Both the position numbers and the translations under genes were made by a program. Below the pieces are notes generated by a model, which was not told the DNA's origin, made no database searches, and worked only from the letters and a program-made list of their open reading frames with translations. Shown one piece after another: positions 1-10,251 of a stretch of DNA of 64,000 nt (position 1 is the stretch's first letter; each line of letters opens with the position of its first letter). Where the stretch lies: NCBI GenBank assembly GCA_008704415.1, contig VXIS01000220.1, positions 18,355 to 82,354 on the forward strand, written 5' to 3'. The DNA comes from Sphaerosporella brunnea (Eukaryota; Ascomycota; Pezizomycetes; Pezizales; Pyronemataceae).

Positions 1-452
1 TCCTTTTTCTGCTTTGTTTAGCGAAATGAAGCATTTCATGACCTACGAAAGTACCAGCTGTTCTCTATGTATGAGTTGGCAACCAACGCTACGACCGGCC
101 AGCGCCTGCATCTCCATAGATAAGCCAACCCGCATGCCGGCATTTTCCTGGCAGTTTTGCAATTTGGTGTTGCGTTATTAACAAGCTGCACGGTAATATA
201 CTCGGCATGCGGATTCCGGCCATGCATTGGGTATCACTCGTGGTGTCTCACGCCAGTTACTTGCCAGTGCTGCCCCAGCGTTGGATAACATTTTCCAGCC
301 CAACTGTTAGGATCTTGGTATCGATGTTATTTTGCTGGTATGCTCAGACGAGAGAACTGGGATATGCTGTCAGGTGCCGCCGGGAGGTGTGGGGTGGCAT
401 GTAACCGGAGTAGCTTTATTATGTCTGTCTACTCAACTCTATGTCCTCCACT
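1..452. other. Gene-free stretch downstream of the TGT gene
   Basis: This is the 3' flank of the minus-strand tRNA-ribosyltransferase gene. Only short overlapping frames without protein-like composition are present. It probably contains the polyadenylation region of that gene, but no signal is clear enough to place. Confidence 0.5.
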
Positions 453-1920
453 CTATTCCGCCAACAAGTCCACGCCCACGCCCCTCAACGCGTCCACCGC
501 CCACTTCGGGAATTTCGCCTTATCGCCCTGATACCACTTCCCAAACGTCTCCCTCAAGAACTTGGGGTACTCATCTCTAACCACCGCCTTCCTCGCCTCG
601 TTCATAAGGTTTAGCAGATACGACACGTTGTGTAGCGTCAACATATGTGCCCCCGCCGTTTCCTTCGCCGCAAGGTGGTGGATAAACGCCTTGGTGATGC
701 CCATGCCTCTGCCAGTATACCGCGTCGGCCCCTCGGGGGCGTCATAGCTCGCTTTTCCCAACGTGGGATTGAGTGGTTCCCGCGGCTGTGTATCCGACGG
801 CGCGCACACGGGACACTTGCAGTCCGGGTCCACGGGTGAAAAGTCGTTTGCATATTGGGCGTTCCGTAGTTTTAGCACGCCGCGGGATGTGATCGCGTTT
901 CCGAACCTGGCGGTTCGTGTGCCCCAGACGCAGTCGAACATGTCCGCGCCTAGCGCAACGCTGACGATCAGGTCCTCGGGGTATCCGACGCCCATCACGT
1001 ACCGGGGCTTCCCCTCAGGAAGCAGGTTTGTGCAGTGGTTCACTACCGCGCAGTATTTCTCCTTCTCTTCCCCGCCGGATAACCCGCCGATCGCGATGCC
1101 CGGCGTGTCGCGCTTCACCATCTCCTCGCAGCACTCCGTGCGTAGGGAGAGGTCCAGCCCGCCCTGGATTATGCAGAAGAGGTTCTGGCGGTGCGCGTAG
1201 GTTTCCGTGGGGGAGGAGGAGGAGGAGGGATGCGGCTTTAGGTGCTCGGCGATGCAACGGTCCAGCCACCGGATGGACCGGTACATTGCATCCCTCATCC
1301 GCGCCTCGTCCGGGGAGGTGGTGGCGATCACGTCGTCCAGCTGCATGATGATATCGCTGCCGATGCTGTGCTGCAGATCTATCGAGTGCTCGGGGGTCAA
1401 CAGCATCGGGGTGCCATCGTGCGGAGAGAGGAATTCGACGCCGTTCTCGGTGACGGTTGCCAGCTCCAGGAGCGACACCATCTGGAAGCTGCGCCGTGTC
1501 AGCGCGCGCGGAGAGAAACGGGAGCGGATGGCCCGCACCCACCGCTGTCTGTGAGGATGTTGTGCCTCCACCCCTGCAGCTTGTGGGCGCCCCCGACCGC
1601 CTCGAGCACGGCCTGCCCCGGCTTGAGCCCCAGGTGGTAGGTGTTGTTCAGGCAGAGCCGGCAGCCGGCGGCTTCGAGTTGCTCGGGGGTCAGTCCTTTC
1701 AGCGCGGCTTGCGTAGCGACCGGCATGAAGATCGGCGTCTCGATCGGGCCGTGGGGGAGGCGGAGGACGGAGGCGCGCGCTTTGGTTGTCTGCGCGAGAG
1801 ATTGGTCAGTTGCGCTTCCGGCGTGGGTGGAGGAGGATGTACCGAGCATTTCGCCACCAGCTCGAAGGCCAGGGCTGAGGGCATCGCAGGGAGGGAAGCG
1901 GCGGCCATCTTGCGGAGCAT
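453..1920 (-). CDS. QTRT1: Queuine tRNA-ribosyltransferase catalytic subunit (TGT), 3 exons
   Basis: The enzyme exchanges guanine-34 for queuine in tRNAs with GUN anticodons and in eukaryotes usually works with the QTRT2 subunit. Exons on the minus strand are 1920-1843, 1789-1539 and 1488-453. The introns, 1842-1790 (53 bp) and 1538-1489 (50 bp), have GT..AG ends, and the second has a CTGAC branch site. The product is 454 aa, close to the family length. The TDSGGFQ substrate-binding motif (catalytic Asp about residue 107) is rebuilt exactly across intron 2. GGLSGGE, MGVGYPEDL and FDCV (nucleophile Asp about 295) follow. The zinc site is C333-x-C335-x2-C338 with His about 396, and some 30 extra residues separate the third Cys from the His compared with the human protein. 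The residue three after Cys296 is Gly where family members normally have Pro (WGTRTARFG). The start is the first in-frame ATG; an ATG at 1908 is possible. Upstream in-frame codons lack an ATG. Confidence 0.95.
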
Positions 1921-2196
1921 CGAGGGCGACGGCGGCTCTGGGAACTCGAATGCACGTGGCACGTGGGGTCAAGTTTGGATGGCTTGGCGCATCATGTGAT
2001 CAAGTTGAATGGCTTGGCACATGTGATCGCACTCGGCCGTTCAGAGTCGCGGGTAGAATAGAACTATATTATTATTATTATCCTATCGGTGAAATCGAGG
2101 TTCGATAGAAACCACAACGGGCGCTGTTGCGCTAATCACGACGATCACCTCCACGTGGCGATGAGCCGCAACGTTTAATTCACTCTACGCGTCTCG
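1921..2196. promoter_or_regulatory. Shared divergent promoter between TGT and HRQ1
   Basis: Only 276 bp separate the two start codons of divergently transcribed genes, so both promoters must lie in this interval or overlap the 5' exons. It contains an AT-rich patch with an ATT trinucleotide run (about 2068-2082). A short upstream ATG at 2161 is followed by a stop after four more codons and could act as a tiny uORF for HRQ1. Regulatory function is inferred from geometry only. Confidence 0.6.
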
Positions 2197-5100
2197 ATGC
2201 CGCCCAAACGCAAGCCCGCCCCCGACGCCGCTGCAGAACCCCCCAAAAAGAAGCCCGCGCGCACAAAAAAGCCACCGCCCCCGCCATCCGCACCGGCAAT
2301 CCCATGGCCTCCGCACTTCCTCTCCCTCGAGCGCGTGCACCGCGCGCTAAACCTCGTCTACACCTTCTGCTGCACGCGCAAGCAGCTAGCCACCACGTTT
2401 GACAACCTCAAAGCCGCCGTGGAGGGGCACACCAAGAAGCCGCTCACGATCTCGGATATCGCTCAGATCAAGTCCCTGGTGCCGCGGACCGTGCATTTCG
2501 AGTATGTGGACGCCGAGGCCCTGGAGGTGTATGTGGCGGGCGCTACGGAGCGGGAGAAGGCGTATTCTATGATGCAGGAGACGGAAGCTGCGGTCGAAGA
2601 GAGGGAGGTGCTGCTGTTTGAATTCGTGGACGGAGACCTGAGGAAGAGCGTCGTGAACCGTCTGGGAGATGTCAAGAAGGCGCCTGGCACTGAGTTTAAG
2701 TTGCCGACGTTTTCGACCAAGACGATGAAGAGCGTGATTGAGAAGAGGAATGCTAAGTTTAAGGAGGCGGTGGATAAGTTTTTGTGGGAGTGTGAGGAGT
2801 CCGGGCAGGATCCGGTCGAGGCTATCACGCATCAGCACAGACCGTATGTGCCGGCGAAGTCGTTTTCCGAGGAAGTGAAGGAGGAAAGCACGAGCACAAT
2901 CCCAGCTGAGATCCCAACGGAGAGGAAAAGCATCGCGGAGATTGTTGAGGAGATAAAGAAGGAAGACATATACTGCGATCAAATTGTCGAAGGCGGCCAC
3001 CGCGTGTTTGAGCCGCAAGAAGCAGAGTATGGCGACCTGGACTTCCTGATGTCGCAAGAACTCGTGAATGCTATATACACGGCCAGGAATATCACCAGGT
3101 TCTACTCCCACCAGGCAGAAGCCATCAACAACCTCCACGCCGGCCACGATGTCATCGTATCCACCTCCACATCCTCAGGGAAATCCCTCATATATCAAAT
3201 CCCCGTCCTTCACGCACTGGAACAGGACCCCGATACCAGAGCAATGTTTATCTTCCCCACCAAAGCGTTGGCCCAAGACCAGAAGCGCAGCCTTCAGGAG
3301 GTGCTGGGATACATGTCCGAAAAGCTGGGGCCGATAGTAGTGGACACCTTCGATGGCGATACACCCTTTCCTGACCGCCGCAGAATCCGTGAGGAGGCAT
3401 CAGTAATCTTTACCAACCCGGACATGCTGCATGTCAGCATCTTGCCCAACGAAGAGCACTGGCGCATGTTTCTCAAAAACCTGAAATTCGTCGTGGTAGA
3501 CGGTTCGTCTCCCTCCTGTACTCCTCTCATAACAAGCCTGACTGAATAGAACTCCACGTATACACTGGCCCCTTCGGCAGCCACGTCGCCTTGATAATGC
3601 GTCGCCTCCGCCGGATATGTTCCGCCGTGGGCAATAACAACATCCGCTTCGTCTCCTGCTCCGCCACAATCACGAACCCTATCGAGCACATGCAAAACAT
3701 CTTCGGCATAACATCGGTGCAGCTAACATCCATCGACGGCTCTCCCCGCGGCCGCAAAGAATATCTGGTCTGGAACACGCCTCCTGAACCCTCCGGCGAC
3801 ATTCTGCAAGAGTCAGCCAAACTCTTCACGCACCTCCTCCTACGCGGTGTTCGATGTATAGCCTTCTGTCAGATCCGGCAATCCTGCGAGCTCCTCCTTC
3901 AGGCCGTGCGTAGAGAGCTCCAACGGCGCGGCCGCCCAGAGGTCATAAGCCTGGTCATGGGCTACCGCGGCGGCTACACCCCGCAGGACCGCCGTCGCAT
4001 CGAGGCGGAAATGTTTTCCGGCCACCTCCTCGGGATCGTTGCCACCAACGCGCTCGAACTCGGCGTCGATATCGGCGCGCTAGACGCAGTTATAACGGTT
4101 GGGTTCCCATCTTCCCTTGCCGCTCTACGCCAGCAAAGCGGGCGTGCTGGCAGGAGGAACAAAGATTCCCTCTCCGTGCTGATCGGGGGCACAAGACCGC
4201 TGGATCAACACTACATGTCGCACCCCGAAGAACTCTTTTCCCACTCTCCCGCCCCTCTCAACGTCGACCTAGCAAACCCGACAACCCTCGAATCGCATCT
4301 TCAATGTGCCGCGCAGGAACTTCCGCTGCACCCACCCCGGGACGAGCTTTACTTCGGCCCTCTCACTGGCTCCCTCACAGCAGAAAAACTCTTCCTCGAC
4401 CAAACCACCGGGTTCTTTTCCCCTTCCCCGCGCTTCCTCCCCCACCCCGCCTCCCTCGTCCCAATCCGCGACATCGAAGACGCCGCCTTCGCCGTCGTCG
4501 ACACCACGGCCAACCGCAACATAATCCTCGAAACCGTCGAGCCCTCACGCGCCATCTTCCTCCTCTACGAAGGCGGCATCTTTCTCCACCAAGGGCGATC
4601 CTACCTCATCAAAACCTTCTCCCACTCCTCCCGCCTCGCAGCGGTAGAAGCCGTGAACGTAACCTGGACTACCTCTCCCAGGGACTACACTGACATCGAC
4701 CCATTACAAACACTGACCACAAAACCCCTACCCACCACCACCGCCTCCTACGGGAAATTGAAAGTCCTGACAAAGGTCTTCGGCTTCTTTAAGTTCGACC
4801 GCGCGAACCGCATTCTGGATGCGGTGGAGGTGGACTCCCCGCCGCTGGAGGCGGAGGCGGACGGGGTGTGGATCGATCTCCCGCCAGAACTCCTCCCCAC
4901 CTTGACATCCCACCGGATCAATCCTGCCGCAGCTATACACTCTGCCGCGCACGCTATCCTCTCCCTTCTACCCGCCGGCCTTAAAACCGAGTGCAAAGCC
5001 CCCGAAAAGGAGTTCGCCAAAATCCAAACCTCGAGGAAAAGACCCGCGAGACTGGTGTTTGTGGAACGCAGAGGCGGAACCGGCGCCGCTGCCATTGCCT

Positions 5101-5351
5101 GGGAGAGGGTTGCCGAGGTGCTGGAGACGGCGAGGCTCAGGGTTGAAAACTGTCCGTGTGAGATGGGGTGCTTGGACTGTGTGCTGGGAGCCGGGTGCAA
5201 GGAGGGCCATGAGGTTGCTAGCAGGGTTGGAGCCGGCGTGGTGTTGCGGTGCGTGCTGGGAATGCGCGTGCAGGAGGAGTGGTGGGGGCGCGTGCCGGAG
5301 GAAGGAGAGAGGGGGTGGGATAGGGGGACTGTGGTGCCGGTGTGGAGGTGA
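2197..5351 (+). CDS. HRQ1: Hrq1-type RecQ family 3'-5' DNA helicase, 2 exons
   Basis: Hrq1 is the fungal RECQL4-related helicase that acts in DNA interstrand crosslink repair and telomere maintenance in the nucleus. Exons 2197-3502 and 3550-5351 are joined by a 47-bp GT..AG intron with a CTGAC branch site. The junction falls inside the DEAH-box motif and restores D435-E-L-H. The product is 1035 aa, close to yeast Hrq1. The N-terminus is rich in Lys/Pro, a likely nuclear localisation signal. Visible motifs are Walker A TSTSSGKS (Lys about 329), FPTKALAQDQ, SCSAT (motif III), NALELGVDIG, QQSGRAGRR (motif VI, about residue 630) and a C-terminal cysteine cluster CPCEMGCLDC (about 970) typical of the DUF1998/MrfA-Hrq1 group. 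The start is the first ATG of the open frame. The other gene on the shared promoter is the TGT. Confidence 0.95.
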
Positions 5352-6240
5352 TTCATTGTGTTGATGGCGTAAACCACTGCACTCTTATACACATGCTCCG
5401 GATCTCTGCCCTCTTCCAAACACATCTATGAATAGAACCTCTTTCCCCCCTGAAGTTCAACTCACCTTTCCCCTTTCAAATTTGCTCTTAAGTGCCAACG
5501 CCTCAGCAGGGACACTATGCAAATCAATTCCGGTCGTTTGTGGCGACGGCAACGCACTCCCGCAACCGCACTATCGCCCTGTCAAACAACTTTGTTGCAG
5601 CTGCACTACTTGGGCCAAGGAAACCTGGATCACAACAAATCACTCGTCTGCTAACCCGCACGCTCTGTAGAGGCGTGTGCTGCTCCTTTTGGGCTTGGGT
5701 GTCGCAGTGAGATAGATACGGAGGCATTCAGTAGTGCTTGGAGCAGGTCGCTTGGCTTTGTCCTAACAGGTGTATCCATTGCAAAGGTGGTCAAAAGTGG
5801 GCTTTTTGCACACCACCGTATGGGTGCCGGCTGGTTGGGGAAAGGTAAAAGGATAGTGAGCTTTCCGAACAGAAAATGCATCGCCCGCCATATTGCGTGA
5901 CGCCGGGACCCCCCGAGATCACACCACGCAGTTCGTCTGCACCGACGACCCCAGGGGTTTCCAACCGCATCGCGACATGAGTGGTGGGATCCGATGGGAT
6001 ACTCCTAAGGCGGGCAGCGCGGTGGGTTTTCTTTCTACTGGATCACGGGTACATCTCACAGCCTCAATTATCAACATCAGGACGGGTCTAGCTAAGTAGC
6101 TGGCCGCAATAACGCCAGCCCTCCCCCCCCACCAACAGGGCGGTGATACTCTCTGGCGATCCCGGAGCCCGACTAATGATTGTACGAGTACGGCATTCCC
6201 CCCCAAGGAGCCGCACACATTTTGGCGGGATAAAAATATT

Positions 6241-6284
<44 letters not shown>

Positions 6285-6971
6285 TTTCACCTTCTCCCAG
6301 CGAACCAATGCAGCTTGATGCCGTCGAGCTCATACAAGTCGACGCAGTGACCTGCCAGTGCATGTTACCATCAAAACAAAAGCAGGGCATGGAAGAGCTA
6401 GAAGACGCATCCGGTCCTGATACTCGACGTGTACAGGGTAGCCATCCTACTGCTGGGCGATGTTGGTGACGTGAGTGCGGTGCAGCAAGCCATGAGGAGT
6501 TGGCAAAGCCGATCTGCGTGGGGGTGAGGAAGAACACGTGGGTTGCGCCGTTCAAGTACACGCGACTAAATGAATGCAAGAAAAAAAAAATATAATCGGA
6601 GGAAGCGGCTTTCTCGGCGCGGAAGTATTGGCTTTGACAAAGGAAAAATGCTTCTAGGCCTCGGACCGCTGCAAGCGCCGATGAGTTAGGTACATGGAGA
6701 CTTGGAAGAAGTAATCTTTTCGAGCAGAAACGGGTGCCCCGGCTGATCTTGGGAAATTGAGGGAAGGTAAAAGGATATTGAGCTTTTCGATTGCTAGGCA
6801 CTGGAAGGCTAGTAGGTTGTGCACGCGTGTATGTGGCAATACCGGAGCTGGCGAGGGCTTTTCTTGTATATTGCCCGTATTGTCAGTGGCCCAGCAGTCA
6901 TCGTCAAGGTAAAACTTCCCCCCTGGTTGAGATACACGAGTGACACGCTATGACGCTGCACCACGCTTTGT
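5352..6971. other. Non-coding stretch between HRQ1 and the MULE
   Basis: No frame here has family similarity or splice structure that I recognise. The stretch holds the T41 homopolymer and a C8 tract near 6122. The segment is probably decayed repeat, but no second copy was found in the window. Confidence 0.4.
6243..6283. repeat. Homopolymer T41
   Basis: An uninterrupted run of 41 T. On the minus strand it would be a poly(A), possibly the tail of a retroposed sequence. The flanks contain no recognisable element or flanking duplication. Confidence 0.9.
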
Positions 6972-6980
6972 TTGTTTTAA

Positions 6981-8089
6981 GGGCAAATGTCTAGTATACC
7001 ACCCAAAAAGCCTCGAAAAGAGCAGGATACCACCAAATTTTGTTATTGTCCAGGATACCACAGCCTCGCGTGGGAGTACGTGACCAACATTGGTTTTATT
7101 CCCTTCATTCAAATATCCGTGCTAGCTACACATGAGGGCGAGTACAAGTCCGCACCTTATGCCCGTCCGCTCCACCACAAATTCCACATCGCCGCGGGGC
7201 GCGGTCCGGCACGTCACGCTTATTCCGTCGTCTATGCGCTTCGTCCTTGCGCATACACTTTTTCTTGGGACGTCCACGAGGGACTTTAGTCAGTGGTGGT
7301 TCACAGCGGTCCAGGGAGGATCGCTGAGATCCGAAGAAGAGCTGGAGTCAGTATCTGTACCAGAATCGGAGTCAGATACTGCGTTTGCCGCCGCGTCGTT
7401 TCCCTGCGCTAGTAAGCGCACATCGATTGATACGCCGAGAAAACTGTCGTCAGACGAAGATATGAAGGCATAAAGTCCACGGGAGCTAAATTCAAGCGAT
7501 GCATAACAGAAACTTCATGTCCACAGGGCACTTAATGTTCTTGAAATCGGTAGCACGTACAGCTGAGTTTCTCCAGGTCTACGAAGAAACTGGCTTTGTC
7601 ATGGATCTGGGTAACCTGCGCTGGGGTGCTGCTACTCATCCGGTCCGACCGTTCAAAGCGCACAGCGAAGCCCGCAACTGCTGCCCAGGAGTGTATTCTC
7701 TCCTTAAAGTCCTGAAACGGGCTGAACAGCTCGCCCTCCTGCAGCGCTTTGCTCTGCACAACAACACTAAGAACACCACTGGTGTCCGCAGTGTCCGGCT
7801 GTTCCATTGACGTTGCACGCGGAGTTGTCGTCGTCGCAGATCGAGCGGTTGACGGGGTAGGTAGTCGCCTGAAGCGTCGCCGAGACGGCAACGGAGGTAG
7901 TAGTGACTGGGCGGGGGGTCGCGCGCGGGGTGGTGGAGAGCGGTGTAGAAGGTTCACGTTCAGACGCCGGCAGAGGTTGTTGTTTGTCACGTACTCTCAC
8001 GCGGGGTTGTGGTATCCTGGACAATCACGAAATTTGGTGGTATCCTGCTCTTTTCGAGGGTTTTTGGGTGGTATACTAGACATTTGCCC
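6981..8089 (-). mobile_element. Mutator-like (MULE) deletion derivative with 104-bp TIRs and 9-bp TSD
   Basis: Terminal inverted repeats lie at 6981-7084 and 7986-8089. They are 104 bp each, have no indels and differ at about six positions. The element is flanked by the direct repeat TTGTTTTAA at 6972-6980 and 8090-8098. Nine-base target duplications and long TIRs are the signature of Mutator-like elements. The interior encodes, on the minus strand, parts of a MULE transposase (N-terminal zinc-domain-like region, SWIM finger, zinc knuckle) with the central DDE domain missing, so it cannot move by itself. The total length is 1109 bp. Confidence 0.92.
7126..7807 (-). pseudogene. Internally deleted MULE transposase remnant
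   Basis: Reading the minus strand from the ATG at 7807, there is first a segment with FKERIHSWAAVAGFAVRFER, which resembles the FAR1/WRKY-like N-terminal domain of MULE transposases. After a short junction comes VDLEKLSCTCYRFQEH, an in-frame TAA (7534-7532), then VPCGHEVSVMHR. Together these are a SWIM zinc finger (CxC...CxH) interrupted by one stop. After a frameshift the C-terminus shows an AT-hook-like RGRPKKK and a CCHC knuckle CGICGGADGHKVRTC, ending at TAG 7128-7126. The catalytic DDE region that normally lies between the first two blocks is absent. The family assignment rests on domain order and Cys/His spacing. Confidence 0.85.
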
Positions 8090-8098
8090 TTGTTTTAA

Positions 8099-8529
8099 TC
8101 ATAACGTATTCGGCCGCTTGTGGCCATGACATAGAGAGTAAATAAGCTGCACTACGTTTTGGTTAGGTGGATGTTGATGGCCATCGTATCCCCCGGGAGA
8201 CACCGCGCTACAATACACTAGCTTAGTATCCGTGCACTTGCTATCGATCCTCGTTCTCAACATGGTCTCTTAGATCCAGCGATTTTGTGGTGTCTTTGGG
8301 TGCGTGGGGAAAGAGGCGGACTGCGGAGGCTTTAACAATGATAGATAGTTACATGGTTTGACGGACATGCGGGGCTTCACTCGAAAGGTGAGGATATAGC
8401 AAGGCCGAGTTGAACTTTTGATACATATAAAATACCGTCATTCCCACCACCACCCGAGACATTCTACCTGCATCATGTCCTCAACCACGTCCTCCACGAC
8501 CACCGCCTCGACCTCTCCGACCTCCTCCC
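8099..8529. other. Gap between the MULE and the minisatellite
   Basis: I see no gene, repeat or clear regulatory site here. The sequence has ordinary composition. Confidence 0.35.
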
Positions 8530-8890
8530 CTCCTGTCTCCCTCCTCCCCAACCACAGCCCCGCCTCGACCTCTCCGACCTGTCTCCCTCCTCCCCAGCCA
8601 CAGCCCCGCCTCGACCTCTCCGACTTCCTCCCCTCCTGTCTCCCTCCTCCCCAGCCACAGCCCCGCCTCGACCTCTCCGACCTCCTCCCCTCCTGTCTCC
8701 CTCCTCCCCAGCCACAGCCCCGCCTCGACCTCTCCGACCTCCTCCCCTCCTGTCTCCCTCCTCCCCAGCCACAGCCCCGCCTCGACCTCTCCGACCTCCT
8801 CCCCTCCTGTCTCCCTCCTCCCCAGCCACAGCCCCGCCTCGACCTCTCCGACCTCCTCCCCTCCTGTCTCCCCCCTCCCCAGCCACAGCC
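8530..8890. repeat. 57-bp minisatellite, about six copies
   Basis: Pyrimidine-rich tandem units of 57 bp (core CCCCAGCCACAGCCCCGCC) run with very few differences. The unit is a multiple of three, so long open frames appear on both strands (Pro/Gln/Leu-rich on plus, Gly/Arg-rich on minus). These frames are by-products of the repeat, and there is no other coding evidence. Confidence 0.85.
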
Positions 8891-9210
8891 TTGCGCTTCG
8901 CCAACTCAAGTTCTTCCCTTCGCCGCCCGCCCCCGGGGATCGGCGGAGAGCGGGCGGCAGAGGCTGGGGGTACTTGTTGGCGGGAACGGATTTTTCTTGC
9001 CAAGGTGAGTGATGGGGAGGGAGGATGATGTATTTCTTTGCACCCCCCCCCCTCCCCAGCCACAGTCCTGCACTTCGCAAAAATGAGTTCTTCCCCTCGC
9101 CGCCCGCCCCGTGGATCGGCGGAGAGGCTGGGGGAACCCGTTGTCGCGAACGGAGTTTTCTCGCCATTTTGGCGAGGTGGGTGGTGGGGAGGAAGTTGTG
9201 CAAACCCCCC
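8875..9210. repeat. Imperfect direct duplication next to the minisatellite
   Basis: A segment at about 8875-9010 (CCCCAGCCACAGCC..., CGCCGCCCGCCC, GGATCGGCGGAGAG, GGGAACGGA...) recurs at about 9052-9185 with substitutions and small indels. Both copies start next to the minisatellite core and are bounded by C-rich tracts (9046-9054 and 9206-9218). Confidence 0.7.
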
Positions 9211-9945
9211 CCCCCCCACATGGGGTAATGATGGTGGTGTTGTGGGGGTAAGGGTGGTGGTGAGGTATGGCGTTCCATTTGGTCTGAGCAGCAGATGTTC
9301 AAAGCAGCCGATGAGGCCTCGGGGGTCGTACCTAGCCTCAGGGAGAATAGCAGAATTTATTCCCGAGACTAGGCACGACCGGGATGGCGAGCAGGAGTAG
9401 CAGTGGCACACCGCCCGTTCCTGCCGAAGAACCTCCTGTTCTACCCATGGCGGCCAGATGCCATGGGTAAAAAACGAAGTGCTTCAGCAGGAACGGGCGG
9501 ACCTTCTCGGTGAAGGATGCCCTCGTTTGAGCGACAGTCCATGATGTTGACGGCCAGGCAGAGAGGTTGGGAGGTGCTAAACAACTTGCGGGCGGTCGAA
9601 GGCGTGGGGTAAGGTGGCGGACGGCGGAACCAGGGAACACGCCGGGGAAAACGCCGGCTTTCTGATAGCTATTCAGTTAGTATGCCATGGGGAAAAACAA
9701 GGGCTTTCGGCGAATTACCTGCAGGGTAGATATTGTTCAACCCCCCCCCAGACGAAGTCTTTACCCGCCTCGCGGGCAACAGCGTTTCAGACGCAGCTGA
9801 GTGAACATGGCCGGCTCAGCCTGGTGGTAGGAATCTCCACCTCTAAACCTGTCGATTGGGCGAGCTCTTCTGAATGTCGCGTGGCAGTCGCGACGCAACG
9901 CGTTACGCTTGATGGAGCAAGCTCCAATGTTGGTGTTGGAGTTGG

Positions 9946-10251
9946 GGCGGAGAGAGAAGGAGAGGCGGAGAGAGAAGGAGAGGCGGAGAGAGAAGGAGAG
10001 GCGGAGAGAGAAGGAGAGGCGGAGAGAGAAGGAGAGGCGGAGAGAGAAGGAGAGGCGGAGAGAGAGGGAGAGGCGGAGAGAGAGGGAGAGGCGGAGAGAG
10101 AGGGAGAGGCGGAGAGAGAAGGAGAGGCGGAGAGAGAAGGAGAGGCGGAGAGAGAAGGAGAGGCGGAGAGAGAAGGAGAGGCGGAGAGAGAGGGAGAGGC
10201 GGAGAGAGAAGGAGAGGCGGAGAGAGAAGGAGAGGCGGAGAGAGAAGGAGA
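9946..10251. repeat. 18-bp purine minisatellite, about 17 copies
   Basis: The unit GGCGGAGAGAGAAGGAGA is repeated about 17 times. Copies differ mainly by A/G at one position (GAGAA against GAGGG). It is open in two frames (EREGEA or RREKER repeats), but no start, splice or domain context supports coding. Confidence 0.9.

Noticed and set aside
1015..1640. Open frames on both strands inside the TGT gene (up to 180 codons)
   Set aside because: Shadows of the GC-rich TGT coding exons.
2386..3147. 253-codon minus frame opposite HRQ1
   Set aside because: Antisense shadow of HRQ1 exon 1.
4748..5425. 225-codon minus frame opposite the HRQ1 C-terminus
   Set aside because: Antisense shadow; composition and lack of motifs do not support a gene.
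8418..9302. Long overlapping frames on both strands (196-312 codons), Pro/Gln- or Gly/Arg-rich
   Set aside because: Produced by a 57-bp repeat that lacks stops in several frames; no domain, splice or promoter support.
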